Assembly (NCBI GenBank): GCA_007570785.1 | Contig: ML660774.1 | Location: 11,872,476 to 11,936,475 of the forward strand | Source: Antilocapra americana | Taxonomy: Eukaryota > Chordata > Mammalia > Artiodactyla > Antilocapridae | Reading direction: 5' to 3' | Length of the DNA: 64,000 nt | Shown: positions 27,401 through 42,400 of the stretch, piece by piece | Layout of the letters: each line of letters begins with the position of its first letter | Numbering within the stretch: position 1 is the first letter of the stretch | The notes under the pieces: model-generated | Databases searched by the model: none | What the model was told of the DNA's origin: nothing | The model's input: the letters and a program-made list of their open reading frames with translations, nothing else | Program-made: the position numbers and the translations under genes

Positions 27401-30400
27401 CAAAGCTCTTAGAACTATGAAAAAATGATTATTCATCATAAGTAACCTACTTTATGGTACTTTTTATATTGCAGCTCAAACAAAGAAGGAAAGAAGGAAG
27501 GAAATAAAATAAGGGAGAATGGGAGGATAGAAGAAAGGAATAAAAAAGGTGGCTGGAGGGGAAAAAAGACTGATTTAAGGGGAACACATGTATACCCATG
27601 GCAGATTCATGTCAATGTATGGCAAAACCAACTAAAAAAAATAGAGATAGGAATATACCACTGTGGGAAGCAGAACAGTGGTGCCCTAAGGTTATTCATG
27701 TCCAGACAGGCAAATAAACTATATATATAATATATTTGAGAAAGGTTATACTCAGAGATTAGGCAAACTGAGGGGAAAAAAATCCCAAAATAACAGCCCA
27801 TAGAATTGGGCAGGAAACTGTCTTTGCTATTAGTGATATTTAAAATCCCACACAGAAAAATAGAAACAAAGAAAAGAAAATTACATCTTTATGATTTCAG
27901 CCAATTCAACAACTGTGCCCTGAGACACCATAATCTGAGAATTGTAATTTAAAGTCACATGGGACTGCAGGTCTCTGCAGTGTATCACAGAAATACACCC
28001 ACACACAAGTCTTCCTGGAAAACACATACCCTTAACCCAGCCCTTCAAGAATCACCACAGACTCATTCTAACAAATACCTGCTCATAATATAAGATTGTG
28101 CGTGCATGCTAAGTCGCTTCAGTCATATCGGGCTATGTGCAACACCATGGACTTGTAGCCTGCCAGACTCCTCTGTCTGTAGGATTCTCCAGGCAAGAAT
28201 ACTGGAGTGGGTTGCCACGCCCTTCCATGAAAGAACCTAAGTCACCACAAGTAGAAACTAGCAGAAAAAAACAAACAATAGAACCAGAGCTGCAGATTTC
28301 AGATGTTGAAATGATTAAATATGGAATATAAAATAAGTTTAATAAAGTTAAAGACTATGAAGTTGCATGTGACAGGATTTTTTAGGAAAAAGAAACTACT
28401 GTAAATTATTAGGCTGATTAGAAAAAGTAAAACTTCTAGAAGTGAAAAATGAACCACTGAAATTTAACTGAACTGAACTATATACAGCTAGAGAGAAAAT
28501 CCTTAAACTTAAAGGTAATATGAATAAACTATACAGAATGCAGTGTGAAAAGAAATAATGTGGCAAATTAAAGAGGAGTTGACAGACATAAAACATGAAT
28601 ATCTATGAAATCTCTAGGAAGTCACAGTAGAGAAAATTGGAGAGAGGAAACATTCAGAGAGACACTCGATGGCAGTGAACATTCCAGAAATAACGAAAGC
28701 AAACAATCCTCATATTTGAAGAACCCAATAAATTTCATAATAAATAAAAGCAGAAAGATAGATTGTAAGAAAATTGTAGAATACCAAAGGCAAAGAGAAT
28801 CTTAAAAGCACCCAGAAAGAAAACAGATTAACTACAAAAGAATAATAGACCCAGAGTGGACTTTTCAATTTCAACAATAGAAGCCAAAAGACTAGAATGA
28901 CATCACAATTTGCTAAGAACAAATGTCAATCTATAATAATATACCTAGTAAAATTATCTTTCAAAATAATGGCATGAATACATATATCAAATCATTATAC
29001 ACCTGAAGCTAATATTATACGCAAATTATGTCTCAAGTAAAACAAACAAACAAATCCACAGAAATGGGAGACTGGTGGTTGCCAGAGGCAGGTGGGCTGG
29101 AAGTGGTAGGGTACTGGGTGAAGGTGGTAAAAAGGTACAAACTACCAGGAATGAGATAAGTCAGTCTTGGGGATATAATTAACATATAGCCTGTACTTAC
29201 AGTTAACAATATTGTACAGTGTACTGGAAGCTGCTAAGACAATACATCTCAGTTTTCATCACAAGGAAAAAAAACTGTAACTATGTGATGGGACAGATGT
29301 CAACTAGACTTATTGTGGTGATTATTTTGTGATAAATACATATATCAAATTATGTTATACACTGTAAACTGATACTATGTTATATGTCAATTATATATCA
29401 ATAAACTGGAAAAAAAAAGCACAGAATAAAGAGATTTCCTGAGAGAGGATTTTAAAAAAATTATCAGAAGATCATCACTGGAGGATATACTTTGTGAGTA
29501 TAAGATTATGAGATTTAAGAAGGGTGAAATTAAAGAGGGAATTACTGAGAAAAGAATAGCAAATATATAAATAATTTGAAACAAACACGGCCGATACATA
29601 TTTTAGAAGTCTAACTTGGTGGATTAAAAAAGACAAGGGTAGACATTGTTGTTTTAAGTACCCATGCCAGGAGCAGAAAGAATGGTACTAAAGAAATTTT
29701 AAACTCTATTTTTGAGAAAGAGAATAAAGATACGGTCCAATCTAAGACTTTATTTATTATTTTAAATATATTTACTAAAATTTCAAGAGTAATTACACAG
29801 AGAAAAGAAATACAGTGAAGGTCTTCTAAACCAAAAATAAATCCAGGTAATACAAATGAAGAAAGGAGAAAAAAAAAAACAGTATATAGAATGGCTAAAA
29901 TAAACCCAACTGTTAGTCATCACAGTAATATAAACTGAATTTCCAATTAAAAAGCCCATATTATCCACCCAGAAAAAAAGAAACCGATAAAGTACACAAG
30001 ATATGCTTAAAAAAAGACATATCCAAAATAAAAGGGAAAAAATAGGTTGAAAATGATGAACCATGCTTCTAGCAATGACAAGCTAGAAAACAATGCCAAT
30101 CTTCTCACTGAGAACAATGGAAAAAAACTAGACAAAATACAATATAGATATATCTTAAAGCATCTTAAAGACACTATCTGTCTTCTGGACTGTATTTTCA
30201 GGTACAAAAGCAATGGTGGGTAAAATTTCTGAAGCCTTAGTACAATGACAGCAGTGGGACCAAAGACCAAAGTCATTACATTCTTCAGAAACTGTCACAT
30301 TCTTCAGTTTCATATACTCACATTAAAATAAAATTCACTTAAGAATATACTTGCTGAAGAACAGGACTCATAATTTTGTTAATTTGATCTTTCAGCACAT

Positions 30401-33400
30401 GTCTTTTTAACATTCAGCGTGAAGGGAAGCAAGCATAAAGCACTTCTGCTAATGAAGTACGATGGTTGTCTTGAGAAAAAACATCCAGGTGGTGATTTAT
30501 GTTGCAAGGCAAATTAGCCACTTTTTTCATGAAACATCATTTTCACTTGAAAGAACAACTGATGAGACAAACTATGGTTATTTAGACCTTGGTATATGGC
30601 AGACATCTTTTTGGAAAATGAACCCAGTAAGCCTGTCGCTTCAAGGGAAACAACTGATAGTATTTGTTGCCAAAACAATATACTGCAACAGACTCAATAC
30701 AGAAGCATCTAAGAGAAACCTGTCTTCTATTAAGTCAGATGTTAAAGAGATTTGAAACGAATGTAAAAATACTACTTTCCTCACTACATTTTTGAAGTTA
30801 TTTTTGATAAAAAATGTTTATGATAACAAGTGAGTTTTTATTATTTTTAAATATACGAATAACTTTAAAATTTTCTGAGTTTTAATTTCTAATATGGTAA
30901 ATATAGATAAATATATCCAAAATATGAACAAAACTTCTTTGGATTCTCAATAATCTTCAACAATGTAAAGGGGTCCTGAGACCAAAACATTTGAGCACTG
31001 TTGCTTATAGTAAAAAAAATGAATGAACTAGGACCATTCATTAGATTCAATAACGTAGATGAAGCTGACAAATCATGAAAAGTCAAAGAAGCAAGACACA
31101 GAAAATCTCATATAATACGATCTCATTTAACTGAAGATCAAAAGTGGGCAAAATCAAACTGTATCATTTAAGATACATACAAAGGTTGTAAAATGACAAA
31201 GCAGTGACTGACATAAAGGTCATGATTGTGACTATCTTTTCCAGGAGAAGAAGAAGGCTTACGACTGGAGATATGAGAAGGGGCTTCTTGGGGCACAGTA
31301 AAGATAATGTTTAATTTCTTGATCTATATTATATAGTATACTTATATTATTTTTTATTTCATATTTACATTCTATCAGCAGTAAATTTCCAAACTAAAAT
31401 ACGTATTTTTAAAAATCAAGGAAAGCTTCACCATTTATTCCTAGAGGTAAAAATAGATAGTAAAAAACACAAAAAGGGAAAAGTCATACGTTAACAAAAA
31501 TAAAGGTAGTATATTTATTTTGACAACTAAAATAGACTTTTAACACAAACACATTTCTAGAGATCTAGGGATAGTATTTAATCAAAGATTTAATTTGCTA
31601 AGATGAATTAAGTGATCTAAATATATTTCTATAGAGGCAATAACAAGGCTTAGAAACTTATAAAATAAACAAAACTGGAATTACAGGTAGAAATTAATAA
31701 GTCTATCATAGGAATGTGTAACTTAACACACTATTTGACCAAACAAGTGGACAAAAAATTAGTAATGATAGAGATTTAAAACACATACTTAATATGTTTG
31801 ATCATGCATATATTACAACCTTGTACCCCAAGTTGGAGAATACACATTATTTTCAAATGAAGATCATTTATGAATATTGGCATTGTTTTAGTCCATAAAA
31901 CAAGATCAATGCATATTAAAAATTATATAATAACTGGTACATTTTTGGACTCCAATGAAATTTGGATAATAATCTTTAAAAATTTGTCAAATATAAGGCA
32001 TGTCAAAGTAATGTCTTGACTTTGCATTACTGACCTCATGTTTGCATTACTTATTCTTCTGGATGTTTTACATTTCTTTTCATCACTATAGTAAGATAAT
32101 CAAGAGTTGACTATATAAGAAATATGAAAAGAATTAGGGTTGTTTGGAACAAAAAAGGCTATAATGTAACTATCTTCCAGAATACAAAGGAGCATGTTCA
32201 ATCTTACACTGTAGGAAGGGATAATCTGACAGAGTAGAGGCAAAATCTACCATAGGAATGATTAAATTTTGGAACTGGCTACTACAGACACCACAGAACC
32301 TCCATCTGTAATAGTAAAATCCAGAGGTACCTCATTACCTGAAGGAACTTATTCAGAAAGGTAGAATCCGAGGTTATAATTAGTTCCATGAACTATACTC
32401 AAATTAGATACTTTATCACTCCAGTTGATCTACAGTTCTGGAAACTAGCAGATAATTGCCAGTTAACTGATAACATTATACTATTATATGACATATATCA
32501 CTGATATTTCATGTAAATGTTCAGGCTTTTTTCTCATTTAAATCAATTTTCCTTGTTTGGTTTGACTTTTTTCCCAAAATAATCATTCCTTTCTGAGCAA
32601 AAATTTCCTATTAGTTTATACAACTTGAAAAATCATGTAATCCAGTGAAGACTGGATAATAAAATGACATCATGTTACATCACTTTATATGTATTTTATA
32701 TTCTTAGATGGAAAAAAATGTTTTAAGTATATATATATAAAACCACAATAAATGTAAATTACCTTCCTATTAAATAAGCAAGCATAATATAAATGAAACA
32801 TGTAATTTAAATCTGCTTCTCAGTATTATTCTCTTAATGTCTAAGTAACTACAATTTGTATATGTGGCTTAAACTAGAACCATATTAGTACCTGTTTCCT
32901 TTTAACAATATTGCTCTGAAATGTATTATTTTAAAAAAATGCTTGTCTCTTATATAAAAATTATTTATGAGTTTAAAGGAAATACATAAATTGTCACAGT
33001 TGGAAAAATGGCTCATGCAATGACGGATTAGAAAAATAAATAACAAACTCATAATTATTATTAACATTTATTAAGCTTCACAGGGCATGTGGCATTAGAA
33101 TCTCTGAGATTTCCATCTTTCACATTCTTATATATTTTTGAAATAACAGAAGAATCTTTTAAAAATTTTAAGAGAACAGTAGGCTTTATTCCATGGAAAA
33201 CAATGAATTTTGCAGAAAAATTTTAAAGTATCTTGTAAGGAATCAAAACAACTAGTCAGTCATAAGATTCCCATGGACTTGGCTTGTTTTCCAACCCATT
33301 CTAGGTCCATTTCTGTGACTTAGATAAGATATTTTAGGTTTATTTTATGCTGTATCAGCCTTTAGTGTATACTTGAGTTTCAAAGAGAATTAGTTTTTAT

Positions 33401-36400
33401 AGTTTGGAATTTTTGTTAAATATCAATTTCAGAAGGCATACAGCTAGAGTCTACACCATAATGGAACCTTTCAGTAGGACAATACTGAGTAGGTCACTGT
33501 AAATTCGAGAGTTTCTCTCAGGTGGATTTGTATAATTTGAGGGATCTGTCTAAGTGACTTAAGGACGCCAGGGAAAATCAAATGGACTGTGCCTTTTACA
33601 TTCAGAAGAGACCATGGCCTATTCTCAGTTGTGTAGCAACTGGTCTAACCCATAAGCTATGACTTCCTGGGAGAAAGAAAAGAACGAAAGCACAGCATGA
33701 GAAGAGTATATCTGGAAGATCATTTGCAAGAACTCCCAACTTTTTCAGGAAAAGACAAGTTTGAAGATCATAATCCTCTTTAAGAAACAACATGATACAG
33801 TGATATACTAAACATATCAAGTGCCATCTTATACAAGACTTTTGTAGAGACCAAAGGCAGTAGGCAGGCATCAAAAGTTTTAGAAAAAAAAAATGGGGAG
33901 AAATACTGAGAATGAGCAAAAGTTTATCCATTAATATTTTTGGTATTAGACTTAAGACTGTACATCAGATCGAGAAATCTAGCTCTTAAAATACCTGTGT
34001 CCTGCAGGAGCATAGCCTGAGAATCTGCTCCATAAATTGTACTTAACTCTTCAAATACCACTGAAAAATATAAAAGGTCAATTACTCTACCAGAGTTTTG
34101 GGTTCTTGTTCACTCACTTTCACCTTATTTTAATCTAAAGCTAAAGAGAAAGAATTGCTCTGTAAGTTTACAGTTTTCTTATAAATCCAGGAAGGAAATA
34201 AAAACTGGGGGCTTGGTTTCACATTATTATATTCAATAAATTCCTAAACAATCTCGATAGTAGATTTGGTTTTATAAAAGAAATAGCATTGTCAAGTATA
34301 ACAGGTGAGGGCTATTTACATAAAGAACATTTAAAGGGTTGTACATACACTATTAGTAGGAGAATGGTATCCATAAAGTTGAAGACGCTGACATAGAGCA
34401 CAAAGGGCCAAATGAAGTGTCACATTTCAGAATGAACCCAAGTATAGCAAAAGAAAAAAAAGAAAAAGACGACAAAATAATCAATTAGGAAGGGCAAATC
34501 ATTATGCTACATTCTCTATAGAGCACGCACACAGTACAAGTGCGATAAATGTTAAAGATGAGTAGCAAAGTTTTTTAAATCTCGTATAATTAAACATTAA
34601 GTGAACCTGTGCTCATTTCAACCACTTTCATTATCAGTTTTTGATGGAACTATTGTTTTGAATTAAACATGGTACTCCAAAGTACGCAGTTTTCCTGAGA
34701 CATGCTTCAGCAATTCCATGTGCGATGAGGGGGCAGACCTCGATGCAGCAGCATGGTGGTGGGGATGGCATGAGACCTATGCTGGAATCAGCGCCTGTTA
34801 GTGCCGTGGACCCAGGCAACTTAGTGAACCTCTCTGAGATGGTTTTCTCTTCCGTGCTAAGGTGTGAAGACTTACCTGAGAGAAATGTAATGAGGACTAA
34901 ATGAGAGTAACATGTATAATGGAGATAGCACAGACCTTAGCACATAGTAGGTGTCCCAAGAAATATTATGCTTCTTTCTCTCTTCTGAAGCATAGTTCAT
35001 TTTGATATGTAAATATTTTAAAATTTAGTTTTGCCTAATTTTTGATTTGGGGATATACTATTCCGTTTAAAATATTCTACTAATTAAAAGAGAATTTCAT
35101 GTTTCACAATTAGCTAATCTTTTTGAGTATTTATTATATTTCATACCCTGTTAAGTGGCTACACAGTTTAACTTATTTAACCCCCATGATAATCACATGT
35201 GCTCATTACTCCTATTATAGTACAAATGAAGAAACTGAGGCATGGAAAAATTTAAGGACCTGGTTCAAGGTCACAGAGGTAATGAATGGCAGAGCTAATA
35301 GTCAAAACTTGAAAATCTGACTCCTACAATGTCTAACATAATCCATATATTTTTCACCATAAGCTAAATTTCAATTGCTTCAAAACTCAAAAATCTCATC
35401 AGTTTAGATTTGCATTGTTTAAAATGTGACCACTATTAATAATGTTACCACTAATTATTACTATTATTGTAAAACACAGTAAAAAAAATAATTGAAGAGA
35501 GCTGTATTGTCCTAGAGTGATGCTTAGTTCAGAAGCTGTACTAAAGATTATTTCTGGATTGTTTTAAGAAATAGTTTGGATAGCTAAATTCTATAAGTGA
35601 GATTCCAGGAGGATTAATTGAAGTGTAAGATAAACACCTCTGGGATACCTATGGAGATCAGTGTCTTTAGCAAGCATTCATTTCCATATAAGTAAGTGAT
35701 AGAATACTTAAAAGTTATTTTTATCTGTTCTTTAAAACAAGTCTCCTTCCCCATATATTTGCTAGATAGTGTTTCACTGATCTACGTATGTTCATATAAA
35801 ATAACACAATTTAGGATATACTGATATAATTTAGATTTCATAATTCAGATAGACTTTCCCTAAATAACCCAAGTTAATAAAGTTATACTGTATTACTGTT
35901 ATGAACTTTTTAGCACTATATCCTTGGTATTAAATTTATTTCACCTGGGATGCAATGAAGCTTTTGTGCTGACATGGTAGCTTTTCCCAATGTGGGTTGT
36001 CTGCTATTATTATTCCCTTTCCCCTCTCCCTTTGTTACCCACTTAGGTATTTTAGTAAAGGTTACTGATTAGAATAGGATTATCTACTGGAAGATCCATA
36101 AGTCTTTTCTGGAATTAGTATAAATAAACAAACAATTATATTTGTATCCATTGAAACACTATCTACTTTATCACTGAGGTATACCAAAAGATTTATTAAC
36201 ATAATTCAACCTCCTAAATGATATTTTATTAACAACTTGCCTATCCAGTCAATCATTGGCAATCCATCAAAGTTAAAATAATTGTTTACTCTTTTAGTAT
36301 ATTATCAATAGACAGTGTCTTCTACAAGTGTCTTCCATAACTTAGTCTATCGGGGAGGTTAAAAAAATACTGATAAATATACCATAGTCAAATGTTCTGA

Positions 36401-39400
36401 GAAATAATAAACATTCATAAACCTGATAATCTGCTTTTATTAATATAAATACACACTTTGTAAATCTACTGGGATGATCTATCTGCTACAGATAACCCAT
36501 GTTTAAAAACAACCTAATATATATGCTTGTAACAGTGAGAAAAATAAAGTGTTGCAACTCTTTGAAGTTAATTATTTGAATTCCGGATAAACCAATTAAA
36601 CTATTTCACAGGGCCACTAATTTGCAAATGAAAAACTTATCATTTACATACTAACAAAATTCACCATGTTTCTGCTACCTAAGTACCAGAGGAAGAAATA
36701 TGATACAGTGGGTAAAAGTATAGGTTTTGGAGCTGGCCAGCCATGGGTTCAAATCTTGGCTTTGCCATTAATAGTTATGGAATTTTGGACAAGATACTAA
36801 CCTTTCCAAGTGTCAATTTTCTCATCTGTAACTATAGCTAATAAGGGAACTGTCTGGTAGATTAAAAGAGAAAATGCATGCAAAGCGTCTAATATAATGC
36901 CTCATACTAAAGTCTTAGTACCTGTCTGTTATTTTTATTAAGTGAACCTGGGATGTTGTCAGGCTGAAATATTTACTTGGGACAAGCAAAAAGAAAACTA
37001 GAAGGAAAATGGAGGGAAATGTTGCTTAACTCTACCTTCAAAATAAAATGAAACATTACTCTTCCCAGAAGAAGAATATAATACATATTTCTATGAATGC
37101 AAAGAAACATATTATTTCCTTGTTTTTGCTTCAATATTCATATTATTATAGTACCACTAAATTTACTTATATGCGTAATTAAATCTTTGCAATTCACCTT
37201 TAAATTTTTACATGCATAATGATCTGTATTAACCTATTATATGATATACCCTTCAAATCTCATGGATAACAACAACATGGATGAAAATGATTTAATGAAT
37301 ATGGTTATGGAGACAGATGTTTAATATCAATACTTGATATAAATATTGATATCAAAGCATATAAATACTGAAGTTGTTCTACATAAGAACTTTAGAAAGT
37401 TTTCAAGAAACAGATCCAAAGTTACAGGTTCTAATTACTATTTCTCAACATGAATAAAATAATTCTTACCTAAAAACCCACCTGAAATCATTATAAATTA
37501 TTCTTACCAGCATTGCACGCTTTTCTTCATCTCCTTTAGTTTCTCTCTTTTCATTTTTTTTCCTGAATATTTCCTGAAGCTGAAAAGAAAACCAATCAAA
37601 AATCAAACACCTGATAAGAGTTTCTGGGAACCTATCTAACACTCCATACTAGATAGATTCTAAGAACAAAGAAAATAATTAGCTTCATATACACTAAGAA
37701 CATTAAAACTAGTATGAATACATTTTCTGATACCAGTTTTTTTCCTGAGAAAAAGGAAATAGATCCTTTGGTCCATCATATAGTTTTACTTTATGATAGT
37801 ATCTCTTATAGTTTAACTTTATTGCTAAGATACAAAGACAGGGAGCCTGTGGCATATACATAAGAGATGAAGCCTACTGAGGGATAAAGGACACTGGACC
37901 AGAAATCAGATATCGAGGCTTGAGCCCATCTTCTGTCATAAACCAATTTTATGGATGGCGGACAGGTCCTCACTGGGCTTCAATTTGCTCATTCATGAAA
38001 TGAAGACGGACCGAATGACCTCTAAGGTCTCTTTCAGGTCTGAGCATTGTGGTAGGAACATGGGCTCTGCATGTCTAACCCTTTGAGCAAGTTACTCTAA
38101 TCATTTAAGGCTTGTTTTCCATATCAGGAATATGAATAATTTCTTACCTTAGAGCAATATTTTTTTTCCTCTAGCTTTACTGAGATATAATTGATAGGTC
38201 TTATAAAAATAATGTTTTGCAGAGTAAACATTTCAAGTAACTACTCAGCACACTGCCTGTCACACAGTAACTTCTCAAGAAATGTTAGCTACTATTAATG
38301 GGCTTCCCAGGTAGCTTAGTGGTAAAGAACCTGCCTGCCAATGCAGGAGACCCAGGAGACATGGGTGCAATCCCTGGGTTGGGAAGATCCCTTGGAGGAG
38401 AACGCAGCAACCCATTCCAGTATTCCTGCCTGGGAAATTTCATGAACAGAGGAGCCTGGTGGGCTACAGTCCACGGGGTCACAAAAGAGTAGGACACAGC
38501 AATTGAGCACACATCCCCTATTACACATGGCACTATTTCCTGTTCAAAATCCTCTTTTACACATGGAAGCTTAATCCTATCTTTATCTCAGTTTTCTGGC
38601 AAGGTCACTGTTCTTGTCTGTGTAATTTGAACAGCTATCTCAATTCTTTTACATCACTTCATATGGCTAGAGCTGAAATCCAAAATGTATTCCCTCCCAA
38701 GATATATAATAACAATTTAAAAATACAGTACAAACTCTAAAATATTTTAACACATATATCCCATGCTTTATCTTAGTGAAAAGAGTTTTTCTCTTTAGCA
38801 AGCACTATTAATATTCGCTTTATAAACAGGCAGGAGGATCATGGATTTTACAAATCTACAAGTAACTCTGCCCAATTCCACCTCTGCTTTTAGTAACTCT
38901 TAGCTGTTTACGTGTGTGCGTGCTAAGTCACTTCAGTTGTGTGCAACTCTGTGCGGAGCTAGGGACTGCAACCCGTCAGACTCCTCTGTCCATGGGCTTC
39001 TCCAGGCAAGATGATTGGAGTGGCTTGCCATTTCCTCCTCCAGGGGATCTCCCCAACCCAGGGATTGAACCCGAGTCTCTTACATCTCTTGCATTGGCAG
39101 GCAGGTTGTTTACCACTAGCACCAACTTGGAAGCCCTTAGCCATTTACAAACAACAACAAACAATAAAACATTACTATGGCCACTGCAGAGTAGACCACT
39201 GGTTTAAAGGAAAAGCAACTTTTGTAAGAGTATAGAGTGGAAACAAATCGAAGTTCTTCAAGAATGTTTTACCTCCCACCTCCACAAACAGATGTCCGAA
39301 AGACATGTACACAGGCAGCTTCCAGTGCACTGAGTTCCAAAAGGTAATTTAAGACACTGGGGTGGAACCAGAAAGTCTGTTGAAGACTGTTTTGATTACA

Positions 39401-42400
39401 AGGCCCATTCTGAAAGTCCTTAAGTACAGCTCTACACTATCCTAACAGAGCTCTAGTGAACTAAGTCTGCCCATCTTAGGATGTTAGCAACATGTCTCTC
39501 TCCAATGCAATGAAACTCCCCACCTCCCCACCATCGCGAGAAGCACTGCAGTGAGGGACCCTTTGTGGGTCCAGCTCCCCAAATTTGCTCAGGGGCTGCA
39601 GTTGGCCAAGGGCTACATGGAAGCCTTTTGACAGATCCAGTAATTAGTTCCCTGCTTCCTTTTGAGTGGCTGCTAATTTGTTCTGATGGGGATTTCCCTC
39701 TCGCCTCTTTCCTATCATGGAAAAGAATGATTTCATAATTTCTCTTCTGTGCTCCAGCCTCTGAAGAAAATAGTAAGCTATCTAAGAGGTTTTCCAAGGG
39801 ATTTTTATTGGCTTGTTGCAAAGGAAAAGCAGAAAATGAAATGGCTATTTATGTTATTTTCCCCTTCTCTTTTTGCTAAGAGAGTAAATATTGAATTGCA
39901 TATAAAGTCTAAAGATAGGCCTTGTTACTGGGAGGAGTAAACTAATGTTAATCTCAGTTTTGGAGAAAATCAGAAAAGGCATTTTGCCACAGACATAGAT
40001 ACAGGATATGTGGGTAAAAAGAGAAAAATTCTAGAAGGAGAAGGTGATTAAGATGAGTGAGTAGCTGATGATGCTGCCAGACCAGCTCCAACATGGGCCA
40101 GTCAGGTAAGAAAGACTGAAAGACAAATATCAAGAACACACTTATCAGCCCTTGGTCAAAGACAAGGGAAGGCAATGGGAGAATGGGCTCAGACTGGAAT
40201 ACAAGGCAGCAATAAGTGGAAGAGAAAAAAAAAAAAACATTGTAAATTCTTTCATGAGAAGGAAGGGAAGTTTTCATGGCAAAGAGCTGCTTGTGGCTGG
40301 GTAGCTGATATGACAGGGTCTGGGGGTGTGTAACAGCCCAGGATTGCCTGTCACTTACTCCGTGGAAAACATACATTTCAAACCTCCAGAATATGTGTAA
40401 ACAATTATAATCACCTTTGTGTGTGTGTGCTCAGTCACTCAGTCATGGTTGACTCTCTTGAGGACCCCATGGACTATAACCCACTAGGTTCCTCTGTCCA
40501 CGAGATTTTTCAGGCAAGAATACCGCAGTGAGTTGCCATTTCCTTCTCCAGGGGATCTTCCCACCCAGGAATCAAACCTGTGTCTCCTGCATTGGCAGGT
40601 GGATTCTTTATCACTGAGCCACCTTGGAAGCCCTATAATTATCTTTATATACTGAATAAATTTAATTTTTACAGTGTAAAAATAATTCAAAATAAAGTAC
40701 ATGAGTATAATATGCTTTATTAAAGTAAAAGCATAATACTTTTACTCTTTTTTCAACAATGTGTTGTGCTTAATCATTCAGTCATGTCCGACTGTTTGCG
40801 ACCTCATGAACTGTGTAGCCTGCCAGGGTCCTCTGCCCACAGGGATTCTCTAGGCAAGAATACTGGAGTGGGTTGCCATGACCTCCTCCAGGGGCTCTTC
40901 CCAACCCAGGGATCAGACCCAAGTCTCTTGCATTGCAGGTGGATTCTTTACTGTTTGAGCCACCAGGGAAGCCCTTTTTCTATAACAGTATACTAAATAA
41001 TGCAAAAACATAAAAATATAAGTAAGCAGTAAACGTATTGATAAAATGTAATCAATAATATACGTACCACCAAAAACTCCTTTTTATCCACCATCTCATT
41101 GCCATCTGTGTCAAACATGTTGAAAGCTATTCTAAAACCTGCATGTGGCTCTGCCAGACAAAAACGGGAAAGTATTTGTGAAACGGAAAAATGTTTTCAA
41201 AGTTCAAAATCCACATTAGTTGTAAACAATTCATATTCTGTGTAGAAATACTTTAACTGAGAAATTAAAAACAACATGTTACTATTAGTTAAATATAATA
41301 AAAGCTATAGGTAAGTATATATACTTCTGCTTCATATATTAGCACATTTAGTAACACAGTTGATAATATATTTGAAATCTACTTGTGTGATACTTGTGTC
41401 ATACAATCTACTTGTGTCATTGACAGTAAAATCTGATTATCTTCCTTCCAAAAATAAATATTTCTTTCTTATCCAAAGTCTGTCAGTTTGTTTGAAAGGC
41501 AAATATCATCTCAGTACATATTTTTAATATGTCAGCTAGTTAGAGCAAAAGAAAAAAAAAACAAACACAATGGACCAGCCTAAAATCCTGGGGAAATTAT
41601 AATGGAATAACCTATGAAAGAAAAAGTCAGGCATGAGAGACTGCATACTTGGGGTTGAACTTCCAGAGGCTTCAAATACAGAAATATAAAATAAAAAGGA
41701 CTTGAGTAATTAATTTCTTACTTCTTCCAAATATAAGGAAAAACTGCTTTTCTGAGAAAGACTTTCATACTCTATGAACTGCTGTAGTTGTATGAAACTT
41801 ATAATAAGCTTCAATACCTCTTCTATTTTTACTTCTAAAGCAGAAAGAATGCTTGGACAGAAGAAAACTTGAATGCATCCTTCAAAGCAGATCTCAATGT
41901 ATATGCCTTTCTCAAAACATCTGACCTCTTTTGAGATGACTGGCAAAAGTTTAAAAAGGGACCTCCCATGGGTACACTTGCCATCACGTGTTTTGAAACT
42001 GTGAACCCAGCAAAAGCAAAGCTCATAGACTTGCCTTCTTAATCAGTGATAGCTGTCTCTGAAAATAATGGAAATGAAAGCCTTTGATGCAAGTTTGTTT
42101 TTTTGCATGTATTTTAGGAATCTAGACTTAATTTCATTCTCACTCACTTGAGGAAGAAAGAAAAAGTTACACCATCTCTGATGACCAAGTTTTAAGCTTT
42201 AAAAAGATCTTGAAGATACACACAGAAAGAAGTCTTCACAAGCATTGTTTGGAAGGGAAAATAAAGTCAAAGTAATAAAAAGTAAAGGGGGGGAGGGACT
42301 ATAGACAGCTAACGTGGATTATCTAGCTCACTTCCTGTGTGCTTAGTCGCTCAGTCATGTCCGACTCTTTTCGACCCCATGGACTATAACCTACCAGGCT

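Noticed and set aside
39453..39821. 122-codon minus-strand open frame as a possible gene
   Set aside because: No recognised domain, no supporting splice signals, and it lies wholly inside a MICU3 intron.
39954..40376. 140-codon minus-strand open frame
   Set aside because: No known domain or similarity recognised; probably chance in intronic sequence.
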